This document shows positions 27,026 to 35,646 of a DNA stretch of 64,000 nucleotides, one piece after another; position 1 is the stretch's first letter; each line of letters opens with the position of its first letter. Source of the DNA: Paraburkholderia silvatlantica (GTDB taxonomy: Bacteria; Pseudomonadota; Gammaproteobacteria; Burkholderiales; Burkholderiaceae); NCBI RefSeq assembly GCF_003096715.1, contig NZ_QEOL01000001.1:310001-374000 (forward strand). The letters run 5' to 3'. The notes below the pieces were generated by a model. That model had not been told where the DNA came from and searched no databases. It saw only the letters and a list, made by a program, of their open reading frames with translations. A program made the position numbers and the translations under genes.

Positions 27026-27390
27026 TCGGGGTGAGCAGGTCCCGTACCGCTCGCAGTTCTTCTCGCACGGCTGCGCCCCGCGGGGCATCAGCTACGCGTG
27101 GCCGGCCGTGAAAGCGTTCCGGTCAGCGCGTGCCGTTCCCGCGCCGGCCCCTGCGCTTGCCATGGTGATTGGCGCACCCTCACAGAATGGCTGCCGACAG
27201 GGCAGAAAAAACGTTCGTCGCCTGCCGCCCCGGCGTCCAGTTTGCCCATCGCCCCGTCGGGTAAAATGCCGACACCCTGACGCCCGCCAAAATGCCCGCC
27301 TGCCGGACGCGCGGCATTGCGCTGAACATCGGCGGCAATGCGCGCACCGGCAATCCGCATCGGGTCGACCACCGGACCCATGGACCTGCC
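27026..27390. other. 365-bp gap upstream of the UPF0149 gene
   Basis: No supportable gene. G+C-rich, with no recognisable protein pattern on either strand and no obvious hairpin. It presumably contains the promoter of the UPF0149/helicase/SWIM gene set. Confidence 0.4.
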
Positions 27391-28419
27391 ATGAATTTCG
27401 ATCATTCCAGTCCCGAACTCAACGATCCGCTGACTGACGAAGAGCTTGATTTCCTCGAGCGATTCCTTTCGGGCAATGCCGTTTGCGACGATGCGATGGA
27501 TGGCGTCATGTTGCACGGCTTTCTGACCGCCGTCATTTCCGGACCGAACATGCTCATGCCGGGCACGATCCTTCCGTGGATCTGGGATGCAAGGCACGCA
27601 ACCCGTCAACCCCGGTTCCTGTCAGCCGGTCGGGCACGCAAGGTCACCGGACTGATCTTTCAGTACTGGAACGACATCAACGATACCCTGAATCACTGTC
27701 CCGATCTGTTCGAGCTCCCGCTGCCCACGACCGCGCGGGAAGGCAAGGAAGTTCCCGTTCTCGACGAATGGTGCGAGGGGTATTGCAAGGGCATCGACGT
27801 CGACCGGGCGGCCTGGGAGCCGCTGATTGAGCGACACCCCGAGTGGTTCAATATCATCCTGCTGTTCGGTACCGCCTCCGGATACCGGGATCTGGCGCAG
27901 CGGGACTATACGGTCGAGCAACGCCGGTCGTTCGTACTCCAGCTCGCGGCCTCCGCGCTCAATATCCATCGATACGGGTGTGAGGAACGTCGCAAACTGA
28001 TGGAGCAGGGCGGGCGGCCGGGCATGATCCCGACAGGCCAGGAGCCGAAAGGCAGGACTGCCAGGCAGGCCGGGCGCGGGGATCCGGACACGCAGCACGG
28101 GAGGGGGTCCCAAGACCGGTTCCTTGTCGATTCGCTTGGCCGGGTAACGGACGAGGCGTTTCACCCGCTCGCATTGTCCCCTCTGGCTACGCGCATCACG
28201 CAGGGCGGCACGTCTGTCGATGTGCATATCTATCGCGCCGGCAATCACGGTCGCGACGGCTGGGTGCTGGAAATCGTCGACGCGTCCGGGACGTCCACGG
28301 TCTGGGATGACCCGTTCCCGACCGATGGGGCCGCGCTGGCCGAAGCATTGAACACGATCGAGACGCACGGCATTGCATCGGTAAGCGGAACTGGACCGGT
28401 GCCCGTGTCAAAACACTGA
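27391..28419 (+). CDS. UPF0149 (YecA/YgfB-like) protein with C-terminal extension
   Basis: 342 residues. Residues ~13-200 match the UPF0149 all-helical fold: LTDEELDFLERFLSG, then AMDGVMLHGFLTAVISGPN, LPWIW, and further on EWCEGYCKGI with WEPLIERHPEWFN. Many family members end in a zinc-binding SEC-C motif; here there is instead a charged linker rich in Gly/Arg/Gln (~215-245) and a second domain ending GWVLEIVDASGTSTVWDDPF plus a helix. ATG 27391 has only a weak GGA ribosome site. It lies upstream of the SNF2 helicase by 230 bp on the same strand. Molecular role unknown. Confidence 0.8.
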   Translation: MNFDHSSPELNDPLTDEELDFLERFLSGNAVCDDAMDGVMLHGFLTAVISGPNMLMPGTILPWIWDARHATRQPRFLSAGRARKVTGLIFQYWNDINDTLNHCPDLFELPLPTTAREGKEVPVLDEWCEGYCKGIDVDRAAWEPLIERHPEWFNIILLFGTASGYRDLAQRDYTVEQRRSFVLQLAASALNIHRYGCEERRKLMEQGGRPGMIPTGQEPKGRTARQAGRGDPDTQHGRGSQDRFLVDSLGRVTDEAFHPLALSPLATRITQGGTSVDVHIYRAGNHGRDGWVLEIVDASGTSTVWDDPFPTDGAALAEALNTIETHGIASVSGTGPVPVSKH

Positions 28420-28649
28420 GCGTTCTGGCACGCGCTTGCGCCCTGGGCCAGAATCCGGACGGCCCAACCAGGGGACAAACTTCGCGCCGCGCAGACGCAA
28501 GCGTCGCGCGGCGATGCCCTGCAACATGCTGCGGAAAATCTGTCCCATGACGAGGACAAGCAATGTTCCCCGCGGCGCGGGATACATGATCTGCAGGCGA
28601 GGCTGTCTTCCGCCGGCATTCGAACCCGGGACTTTCCCCTCAACTGTCC

Positions 28650-31328
28650 ATGTCCTTGACTGATACCGACCGTCTCGCGCCCAAAATCACCCCGGCAGGC
28701 CACCTGCTTGCCGCGCCGGACGCCGATGCGCCTGCACTGCCCGATGACGTGGCACTGGGCGCTGCCTTCAGGCGCGGCGCCGGTCATGGGCTGCTCTATC
28801 TGGGAAGCGCGACCATCGGGCGTGCATTGCCGCCCGCATGGGCATGGTGGCGCGACCTGGGTGCCCGCTATGTCACGTCCGTCTGCACCACGCCAGAAGT
28901 CGGGGAAGTCGCGGTCGCCCATCCAGACATGGCGGACCTCGACCGACTGATCGACGACGCGCCACCCATGACGGGCGGCGAATATCTCACGGCGGATGTC
29001 CTGGCGGCACTGTGGGGCGAGATCGATGGCGCCTTGCGGGACGAACTGGCAGGCACGGGGGAGTCGCTTCAGGCCTTTCTCAGGTCGCGCCACCCTGCCT
29101 GGAATCTTGTGGGCCGTGTGCACTTCAATCTTGCGGAAAACCGCAAGGACCCCGAAGCGCCTTTCGCGTTTTTGGCAACCTATGCGGCGCGCCTGTCGGC
29201 CCATGGCAAGACGCAGCACCAACCGCTTTCGCGGGCGCTCGAGGAATTTTCCGGGGCACGCAAGAAGGCGCAGCTACTCTCCCTCCTGATGCCGGTTCAG
29301 CGTGCCGCTGAACGTTGCGACTGGGTGCGCGCGATGCTCGAGTCGCGCGAGATCTACCACCCGTTGCGCTGGATGCCAGCCGATGCCTGGCGCCTTCTCT
29401 CCGATGTGCCGGCGCTGGAATCGGCCGGCATCATGGTTCGACTACCGGCGACCTGGTCGATGGGCCGCCCTGCGCGACCGGCGGTCAGGGCGAGCGTCGG
29501 GACGCAGCCTCCGTCGCTCCTTGGCAGGCAGGCGCTGCTCGACTTCAGGATGGAGGTGTCGCTCGATGGCGAACCGTTAAGTCCCGCCGAGATCCGGCAT
29601 CTGCTCAAGGGAGCCGACGGTCTGCAGTGGATTCGCGGGCGCTGGATCGAGGTGGACACGAAAAAGCTCGGCCGGCTGCTCCAGCGCTTTGAGGGTCTGG
29701 AGAAGGACGCGCAAGCGGGGCTGCCGTTGAACGACGCCTTGCGTCTGCTGGCAGGCGTATCCGGCGACGAAGCGGACGGCTCTGACGAGCGCGACTGGAC
29801 ACAGGTCGTGGCAGGGGACTGGCTCGCAGAGACGCTGCGGCAGTTGCGCCAGCCGGAAGGGCTGGCGCAGGTCGATCCGGGCCCCGAACTGCGAGCGCAG
29901 CTTCGGCCATACCAGCGTGCGGGTGTGCGGTGGCTGTACCTGCTCAGCCAGCTCGGGCTGGGAGCGTGTCTTGCCGACGACATGGGCCTTGGAAAGACGA
30001 TGCAGGTCCTCTCGCTGCTGTTGATCCTCAAGCGCGACCCGGCCGGTCCGCGCCCGAGCCTGCTGGTCGCGCCCGCATCCCTGCTGGCAAACTGGGCCGC
30101 GGAAGCGGAACGTTTCGCGCCGGGCCTGCGCGTGCTCGTTGCTCACCCGTCGATGATGCCTGCGCCCGAGCTGCGGGCGCTCGACAGCACGCGGCTCATG
30201 CAGACGGACCTTGTCATTACCAGTTTCGGGTCGCTGCTGCGTCAGCCCGTTCTGGAAGCGATCCAGTGGCGCATCGCGATTGTCGACGAGGCCCAGGCGA
30301 TCAAGAATCCTGGCGCCCGGCAAACGAAACAGGTCAAAAGGCTCCAGGCCGGCTCACGTATCGCCCTGACGGGCACCCCGGTGGAAAATCGCCTGTCGGA
30401 TCTGTGGTCGATATTCGATTTCACGCATCCAGGCCTGTTGGGCTCGGCGAAGGAGTTTGCCGGTCTCACCCGGCGTCTGGCGAAAATCGAACATTTCGGC
30501 CCGCTTCGCACCCTTGTGCGGCCCTACATCCTGCGCCGCCTGAAAACAGACAGGCGTGTCATCGCGGATCTCCCGGAAAAAACCGAACTCAAGGCGTGGT
30601 GCCACCTGAGCCCCCTCCAGGCCGCCTTGTACGAGCGCGCGGTCAAAGACCTGGCGGCGGCGCTCGATGGGACCGAGGGTATTGAACGCAAGGGGATCGT
30701 ATTGAGCTATCTGATGCGCTTCAAGCAGATCTGCAACCATCCGTCCCAGTGGCTGGGCGACGCGGCGTGGAGGCCGGAAGCCAGCGGCAAATTTGCCCGC
30801 CTGAAGGAACTGGTCGACGTGATCGCAGCGAAGCAGGAAAAGGTCCTCGTGTTCACGCAATTCCGCGAAACCATTGAGCCGCTTGCCGCGTACCTCGGAT
30901 CGCTTTTCGGCCGCGAAGGCCTGGTTCTCCATGGGGGAACGCCCGTAGGCAAACGGCGCGAACTGGTCAGGCAGTTCCAGGACGATGAATCGGTACCGTT
31001 TTTTGTGCTCTCGCTCAAGGCGGGCGGAGCGGGGCTGAATCTCACTTCCGCCTCTCACGTGATCCACTTCGATCGCTGGTGGAATCCCGCGGTCGAGAAT
31101 CAGGCAACGGACCGGGCCTTTCGCATTGGCCAGCGCAGGAACGTGCTGGTACACAAATTTGTTTGCCGGGGCACGGTCGAGGACCGGATTGACCAGCTGA
31201 TTGAAGCAAAGCAGCAGCTGGTGAAGGATGTGCTCGAAGGCGGAGCGGAGCTGCTGCTGACCGAAATGAGCGATCGGGAGTTGCTCGATCTCGTCAGGCT
31301 CGATATACATCGTGCGCAGGAAACCTGA
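28650..31328 (+). CDS. SNF2-family (RapA-like) helicase/ATPase
   Basis: 892 residues. The C-terminal half is a complete SNF2 motor: Walker A in ADDMGLGKTMQ, motif Ia LLVAPASLLANW, the Walker B variant VDEAQAIKN, motif III ALTGTPVENRL, then VFTQFRE, SLKAGGAGLNLT and motif VI ENQATDRAFRIGQ. The N-terminal ~450 residues are the bacterial SNF2-associated region without a recognisable nuclease. Such proteins translocate on DNA and remodel protein-DNA complexes. It is followed after 18 bp by a SWIM zinc-finger protein, a recurrent bacterial pairing. A role in repair, transcription or defence is possible; none is demonstrated. Confidence 0.93.
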   Translation: MSLTDTDRLAPKITPAGHLLAAPDADAPALPDDVALGAAFRRGAGHGLLYLGSATIGRALPPAWAWWRDLGARYVTSVCTTPEVGEVAVAHPDMADLDRLIDDAPPMTGGEYLTADVLAALWGEIDGALRDELAGTGESLQAFLRSRHPAWNLVGRVHFNLAENRKDPEAPFAFLATYAARLSAHGKTQHQPLSRALEEFSGARKKAQLLSLLMPVQRAAERCDWVRAMLESREIYHPLRWMPADAWRLLSDVPALESAGIMVRLPATWSMGRPARPAVRASVGTQPPSLLGRQALLDFRMEVSLDGEPLSPAEIRHLLKGADGLQWIRGRWIEVDTKKLGRLLQRFEGLEKDAQAGLPLNDALRLLAGVSGDEADGSDERDWTQVVAGDWLAETLRQLRQPEGLAQVDPGPELRAQLRPYQRAGVRWLYLLSQLGLGACLADDMGLGKTMQVLSLLLILKRDPAGPRPSLLVAPASLLANWAAEAERFAPGLRVLVAHPSMMPAPELRALDSTRLMQTDLVITSFGSLLRQPVLEAIQWRIAIVDEAQAIKNPGARQTKQVKRLQAGSRIALTGTPVENRLSDLWSIFDFTHPGLLGSAKEFAGLTRRLAKIEHFGPLRTLVRPYILRRLKTDRRVIADLPEKTELKAWCHLSPLQAALYERAVKDLAAALDGTEGIERKGIVLSYLMRFKQICNHPSQWLGDAAWRPEASGKFARLKELVDVIAAKQEKVLVFTQFRETIEPLAAYLGSLFGREGLVLHGGTPVGKRRELVRQFQDDESVPFFVLSLKAGGAGLNLTSASHVIHFDRWWNPAVENQATDRAFRIGQRRNVLVHKFVCRGTVEDRIDQLIEAKQQLVKDVLEGGAELLLTEMSDRELLDLVRLDIHRAQET

Positions 31329-31346
31329 CCACTCAAAGGGAATGTA

Positions 31347-32486
31347 ATGGGTTACTACGGTGGATGGAAACCTTATGTACCGGTGGCTGAGCGCCGGAGA
31401 AAAGCCGAACAGCAGGTTGCGAAAGCAATGAAGGCCGGCCGGACGCTGTCGCCGATCGCCCCGTATCGCGGCGCCATCGCGAAAACCTTTTGGGGCAAGG
31501 CGTGGTGCGATAATCTGGAGCGCTACAGCGACTACGGCAATCGCCTGCCGCGCGGGCGCACCTATGTGCGTAACGGTTCGGTAATCGATCTGCAGATCAC
31601 GGCGGGAAAAATACATGCCCAGGTCATGGGATCGAGCCTGTATACGGTCCAAATCGATGTCGTGGTGTGTCCCGATCCACACTGGCGTGCGCTGAGCGCC
31701 GACTGCGCATCATCGATCGATTCCATGGTCGAGCTGCTGCAGGGCAAGCTGTCGGGCGCCGTACTGGAACGGATCTGCAAGCCGGGCACGGGGCTCTTTC
31801 CGTCACCGAAGGATATCCGGTTTGGTTGCAGCTGCCCGGACTGGGCGTCGATGTGCAAGCATGTCGCCGCCGTGCTGTATGGTGCCGGTGCCCGGCTCGA
31901 CCAGCAGCCCGGGTTGCTCTTCACGCTCCGGGGTGTGGACGCCGCCGATCTCGTTGACAGCACGGGTGCCGGCCTGTCTGCAGCGGGAGCCGCGCCAGCG
32001 CCGGGCAAGATCCTCGACACCGCTGCCCTGGGCGACGTATTCGGTATCGAGATCGACACCGGCAGCGAACCGCTCAGCGCGCCACCTGTTGCACGAAAAC
32101 GGGCAGGCAAACAATCCGCTGCGCGAAGGAGCCGGGTTTCCACGCCATCGACCCTAGCGCAACCGGTTTTGGCAAGTGCGAAATCGACCTCGAAAGGCAA
32201 AACGACAGCGCCCAAAGCGGTGGTCAAAGCCGTTGTTGCCGCAAAACCTGCTGGCAAGGCGCGTGCGGACGCACCAAAGGCGACCCGTTCAGCGAGCGCG
32301 AAGTCGACCTCGAAAGGCAAAACGACAGCGCCCAAAGCGGTGGTCAAAGCCGTCGTTGCCGCAAAACCTGCTGGCAAGCTGCGCGCGGACGCGCCAAAGG
32401 CGCCCCGTTCAATCGCCACGCAAAAGTCGCCCCCCCGCTCGTCGGCGACACCACGATCGCCACAGAACGCAAAAGCATCCCGATGA
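31347..32486 (+). CDS. SWIM zinc-finger protein with histone-H1-like tail
   Basis: 379 residues. The N-terminal WKPYVPVAERRRKAEQQ and FWGKAWCDNLE segments are typical of SWIM proteins partnered with SNF2 helicases. The zinc finger is GCSCPDWASMCKHVAAVLYG (CxC...CxH). From ~250 onward the chain is an Ala/Lys/Pro-rich basic tail holding two near-identical 40-residue repeats (SAKSTSKGKTTAPKAVVKAV and its continuation), resembling histone H1 tails, which would bind DNA without sequence specificity. Tightly linked to the helicase (18 bp) and to the UPF0158 gene (10 bp). Confidence 0.92.
   Translation: MGYYGGWKPYVPVAERRRKAEQQVAKAMKAGRTLSPIAPYRGAIAKTFWGKAWCDNLERYSDYGNRLPRGRTYVRNGSVIDLQITAGKIHAQVMGSSLYTVQIDVVVCPDPHWRALSADCASSIDSMVELLQGKLSGAVLERICKPGTGLFPSPKDIRFGCSCPDWASMCKHVAAVLYGAGARLDQQPGLLFTLRGVDAADLVDSTGAGLSAAGAAPAPGKILDTAALGDVFGIEIDTGSEPLSAPPVARKRAGKQSAARRSRVSTPSTLAQPVLASAKSTSKGKTTAPKAVVKAVVAAKPAGKARADAPKATRSASAKSTSKGKTTAPKAVVKAVVAAKPAGKLRADAPKAPRSIATQKSPPRSSATPRSPQNAKASR
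32178..32417 (+). repeat. Two tandem 120-bp copies encoding the basic tail of the SWIM protein
   Basis: Copy 1 starts at 32178 (GCGAAATCGACCTCGAAAGG) and copy 2 at 32298 (GCGAAGTCGACCTCGAAAGG). They are nearly identical through AAAACCTGCTGGCAAG, with period 120 bp (40 codons). The high nucleotide identity implies a recent duplication, and copy number may vary between strains. Confidence 0.9.
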
Positions 32487-32496
32487 GGTCAACGTC

Positions 32497-32925
32497 ATGG
32501 TCGCTGTCAAATTCGATGATGTTTCCTCGGCCTTCGACTTCGTCAGCTACGCAGCGCCGATGGAACACCAGGCGTATATCTCGCTCGATACGGGAAAAAT
32601 CTACTGGATTTCAGATGCCATCGACACGATCGCGGAGGAGGAGATTCCCGAGGACCTGGAAGACTCGGATCGCTACCTCGCGATACCGCACAAGAGCGAA
32701 CTTGATCTCGGAAGCAGTCTCGCCTTGCGCTTTGCCGCACAGCAACTACCTGCACGTTTTGGCCAGGTTGAACGGTTCTTCCAGCGGCGAGGGGCATACG
32801 CCCGCTTCAAGGATTTACTCGAGCACGAAGGTGCTCTGGAACGCTGGTATGCGTTTGAAGCCGACTCTGTCGAAAAGGCAATGAGGCAATGGTGCGCTGA
32901 AAACGGGATCGAAATTCTTGATTGA
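32497..32925 (+). CDS. UPF0158 family protein
   Basis: 142 residues starting at ATG 32497, 10 bp after the SWIM stop. The sequence follows the UPF0158 pattern: DVSSAFDFVS, YISLDTGKIYWIS, then IPEDLEDSDRYLAIPHKSEL, and RFFQRRGAYARFKDLLEHEG with RWYAFE near the end. The family is a small acidic alpha/beta protein of unknown biochemical function. Position makes it the fourth gene of the UPF0149/SNF2/SWIM set. Confidence 0.85.
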   Translation: MVAVKFDDVSSAFDFVSYAAPMEHQAYISLDTGKIYWISDAIDTIAEEEIPEDLEDSDRYLAIPHKSELDLGSSLALRFAAQQLPARFGQVERFFQRRGAYARFKDLLEHEGALERWYAFEADSVEKAMRQWCAENGIEILD

Positions 32926-33204
32926 GACGCGACGCGTCGGTTCACGCAGGCCAAAGTCTCTCATTATGCAGCGTACCATCTTTACGTCAATCTATCGCAG
33001 GCGCGCGTAGGCGTACGAAAACTCAATGGCGTGGGCCAGCCAGGGCGTTGAGTACCACGCCGCGCCTCGATCGGGCTTTGCGGACATTTGTCAACTCGCC
33101 GATCGCTGCGAAATCGGGCTCGAATTCCGGGAGCTCGCATAGCCTTGCCGACAGTAATAGGGCGATCGTTGGCCGTGCCATTAAAAATTGGTTGTTCAAT
33201 TTAG

Positions 33205-33456
33205 TTAATTAGATATGCATAATATTAGCGGGCCGTCAGCGATCAGAGCGAGTGATTCGTTCGGATACTTGAGATACGAATACTTGCCGCAACCGGACGG
33301 GCCGATCACCGCGACGAACTCGCCGGGAGCAACTTCGAGACTCACATCATCAAGTGCCTGCACCGCCGCCGCAGGTCGCCGCCACGGCGAGGTGCGACGG
33401 CCTTCGAAGGCGATCGACAGATGTGCGACTTCCAGGTGGCCGGTGTTCGCGCTCAT
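33205..33456 (-). pseudogene. Truncated ABC transporter ATPase (taurine/nitrate type)
   Basis: Translation starts at ATG 33456, overlapping the DUF971 stop by 4 bases. The first 58 residues are a normal ABC ATPase N-terminus (VQALDDVSLEVAPGEF, Walker A GPSGCGK). Directly after the Walker A lysine the sequence changes to YSYLKYPNESLALIADGP and ends after 83 residues; the S/T, Q-loop, signature and Walker B are gone. The breakpoint is near 33283 and the DNA beyond 33230 is A+T rich. The last gene of the GntR-led operon has therefore been cut by a deletion or insertion. Confidence 0.85.
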
Positions 33457-33806
33457 CGGCTGGCCTCGGGCAGACGGGCAGGCGAGCGTGCGGGCGGCAC
33501 GGCTTCGCCGGCCGGTTCGTCGCGGCCCAGCGCATGAAGCAACGACCATGGGTAGATGCCGCGCGCGTGGCCGTCGCTGAACAGGAGTTGCACGCCGTAA
33601 CCCATCGGCTCGATGCCGCTCAGTGTCACGTGCGGGGAGACGACTGCTGCGGCCGTGCTGCCGGCGAGCCGGATACGCCGGCACCCCGCGCAGAGGCACG
33701 CGGCGCGCAGTTGCGCATACGCGATGCGCTGGGTCTCGCCGTCCGGCCAGTGCAGCGTGAGCACGCGGGCCGGGGCGTCGAGACGGATCTCGTCCGGCGT
33801 TCTCAT
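33453..33806 (-). CDS. DUF971 (gamma-butyrobetaine hydroxylase N-terminal-like) protein
   Basis: 117 residues. The family pattern is present: VLTLHWPDGETQRIAYAQLR, the probable zinc-binding cysteines in ACLCAGCRRIR, an IEPMGYGVQLLFSDGHARGI strand pair and YPWSLLHAL. Stand-alone DUF971 proteins are small zinc-binding proteins, some linked to Fe-S cluster handling. It is translationally coupled (ATGA overlaps) to the HEAT-repeat gene upstream and the truncated ATPase downstream. An Fe-S or protein-maturation role for the ferredoxin/flavoprotein of this operon is conceivable but inferred. Confidence 0.85.
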   Translation of the reverse strand: MRTPDEIRLDAPARVLTLHWPDGETQRIAYAQLRAACLCAGCRRIRLAGSTAAAVVSPHVTLSGIEPMGYGVQLLFSDGHARGIYPWSLLHALGRDEPAGEAVPPARSPARLPEASR

Positions 33807-34798
33807 TGCGTGGCGCCTTCGATCTGGCCGATCGCGATGCGTATCGCCTTGCGCACATCCGGATCGCGGTCTTCCAGTGCGGCTTGCAGCGCGGGCAGCG
33901 CGTCACGCGAGCCCAGTTCGCCGAGTGCGAGCGCGGCCTCCTTGCGCAGATTGCTGATCGTGTGCGAGAGCAGCGCCGCGACCGCGGACGCCGCCTGTGC
34001 ATCGCGCAGTTGTCCGAGCGCGCGAACCGCACGGAGCCTCACTTGCCAGTACGCGTCATCGAGCGCAGCGATCAGCGGTTCGCTTGCCGACGTCGCGCGC
34101 AGCTTGCCCAGCGTGGTCGCCGCCTCTTCGCGAACCTGCCACGCGTCGTCGCGTAATGCCGCGAGCAGCGCATCGACGATCGTCGGATCAGACGGTAACG
34201 CGAAGCCGAGCGCGCCGACCGCCGCGCGCCGCACGTCCGCATGCGCGTCTCCAGCCGCAAGCGCGGCAAGCGGGGCGAGCGCGCGCGCGTCCTTCAACCA
34301 GCCGAGCACCGCGACGGCTTCGATCCGGACGTCGGCGCTTGCGTCGGGCAGCGCATGCAGCGCTGGCTCGAACGCCTGCGCGAAGCGCAGTTCGCGCAGG
34401 CCCCGCAGCACCGAGCGGCGCACGAACGGCTCAGGCCGCGCGGCCCAGCGGTGCAGCACATGCCCCGACGACGGCTCCTTCAGTTCCGACAGGCTCTGCG
34501 CAGCCGCCGCGCGCACGTCGTCGTCGGCGTCGAGCAACGCGGCGCAGAGCGCCTCGACGACGTCGTCGTCTTCCCACGCGGCCAGCACCGCGGCGGCCTC
34601 GCGCCGCACGTCGGGTGCGGGGTCCTCGCGCAGCGCCGCAACGAATGCCGGCAGCAGCGCGGGGTCTTCCAGATCCGCGAGTTCGAATAACGCGATGCGG
34701 CGCACAGCGGGATCGGCGTCGGCGAGGCGCGCGAGCAGCGCGGCGGCTTCGGCGGGCAGGTTCTGCGCGTTCGCGAGGGGCAACGGGGAAACGGTCAT
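33803..34798 (-). CDS. HEAT-repeat (PBS-lyase-like) scaffold protein
   Basis: 331 residues made almost entirely of about nine HEAT/PBS-lyase repeats of ~31 residues, each with the pattern D..VR..A...L..L.......L: for example DPAVRRIALFELADL, APDVRREAAAVLAAW, HADVRRAAVGALGFA, NLRKEAALALGELG and DPDVRKAIRIAIGQI. Such superhelices act as protein-binding scaffolds or chaperones. It is cytoplasmic and sits between the ABC ATPase (32 bp upstream) and DUF971 (overlapping). A partner could be the AprA-like flavoprotein or the ferredoxin; not shown by sequence. Confidence 0.9.
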   Translation of the reverse strand: MTVSPLPLANAQNLPAEAAALLARLADADPAVRRIALFELADLEDPALLPAFVAALREDPAPDVRREAAAVLAAWEDDDVVEALCAALLDADDDVRAAAAQSLSELKEPSSGHVLHRWAARPEPFVRRSVLRGLRELRFAQAFEPALHALPDASADVRIEAVAVLGWLKDARALAPLAALAAGDAHADVRRAAVGALGFALPSDPTIVDALLAALRDDAWQVREEAATTLGKLRATSASEPLIAALDDAYWQVRLRAVRALGQLRDAQAASAVAALLSHTISNLRKEAALALGELGSRDALPALQAALEDRDPDVRKAIRIAIGQIEGATQ

Positions 34799-34830
34799 GG
34801 GTAGCGGAGAATGTCTGGGGGAGGTGGGCG

Positions 34831-35646
34831 TTAGCCTGCGTCGCGCAGCAGCGCGAGGCAGCGGCGCTTGATGTCGACGAACGCCGCTTCCGTCGTGCTG
34901 TCGTCGGTACGCGGGCGCGCGAGCGGCACCGCGATATCGGCGACGAGCCGCGCCGGCCGCTGCGACAGCATCAGGATGCGGTCGCCGAGAAACAGTGCCT
35001 CGTCGATGTCGTGCGTGACAAATACGACGGTCGTGTGAATCTTCGTCCAGATGTCGAGCAGCAGCGTCTGCATCATGCGGCGCGTCTGCGCGTCGAGCGC
35101 ACCGAACGGCTCGTCCATCAACAGGATGCGTGGACGGTTGATCAGCACGCGCGCGATTTCCACGCGCTGCTGCATGCCGCCCGACAGCTGCGCCGGGTAG
35201 TGCGATTCGAAGCCGGCCAGTCCGACGAGCGCGAGGAGATCGGCGGCTTGCCGCCGGCGCTCGCCCGCGCCGATGCCCTTCATCTTGAGACCGAACGCGA
35301 CGTTATCGATCACGCGCTTCCACGGAAACAGCGTGTGCTGCTGGAACACGATCCCACGCTCCGGGTGCGGCCGGTCGACGGCGAGTCCGTCGACCACGAT
35401 TTCGCCGTGCGTCGCCGCAACATGGCCGGCGATCGCGCCGAGCAGCGTCGATTTCCCGCAGCCTGAGGGCCCAAGCACGCAGACGAATTCGCCGGGCGCG
35501 ATGTCGATGTCGAGCCTGTCGAGCGCAGCGAAGTGCGCGTGCGGCGGCCCGACCTCGACTGTGAGCGAGCGGATGTCGATGCGGCCCGGCCCGTGGGACG
35601 CGAGCGGCGCGGCGGCAACGGTAGTGGCGACGGCCGGGGTGCTCAT
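34831..35646 (-). CDS. ABC importer ATPase, taurine/sulfonate/nitrate type
   Basis: 271 residues with all ABC motifs: Walker A GPSGCGKST, Q-loop IVFQQHTLFPW, signature LSGGMQQRVEIARVL, Walker B ILLMDEPFGALD and the H-loop VFVTHDIDEALFL. The Q-loop and FGALD forms are typical of TauB/SsuB/NrtD proteins. It energises the permease encoded just upstream, whose stop overlaps this ATG by 4 bases. Together with the permease and the solute-binding protein it makes a full importer. Confidence 0.93.
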   Translation of the reverse strand: MSTPAVATTVAAAPLASHGPGRIDIRSLTVEVGPPHAHFAALDRLDIDIAPGEFVCVLGPSGCGKSTLLGAIAGHVAATHGEIVVDGLAVDRPHPERGIVFQQHTLFPWKRVIDNVAFGLKMKGIGAGERRRQAADLLALVGLAGFESHYPAQLSGGMQQRVEIARVLINRPRILLMDEPFGALDAQTRRMMQTLLLDIWTKIHTTVVFVTHDIDEALFLGDRILMLSQRPARLVADIAVPLARPRTDDSTTEAAFVDIKRRCLALLRDAG

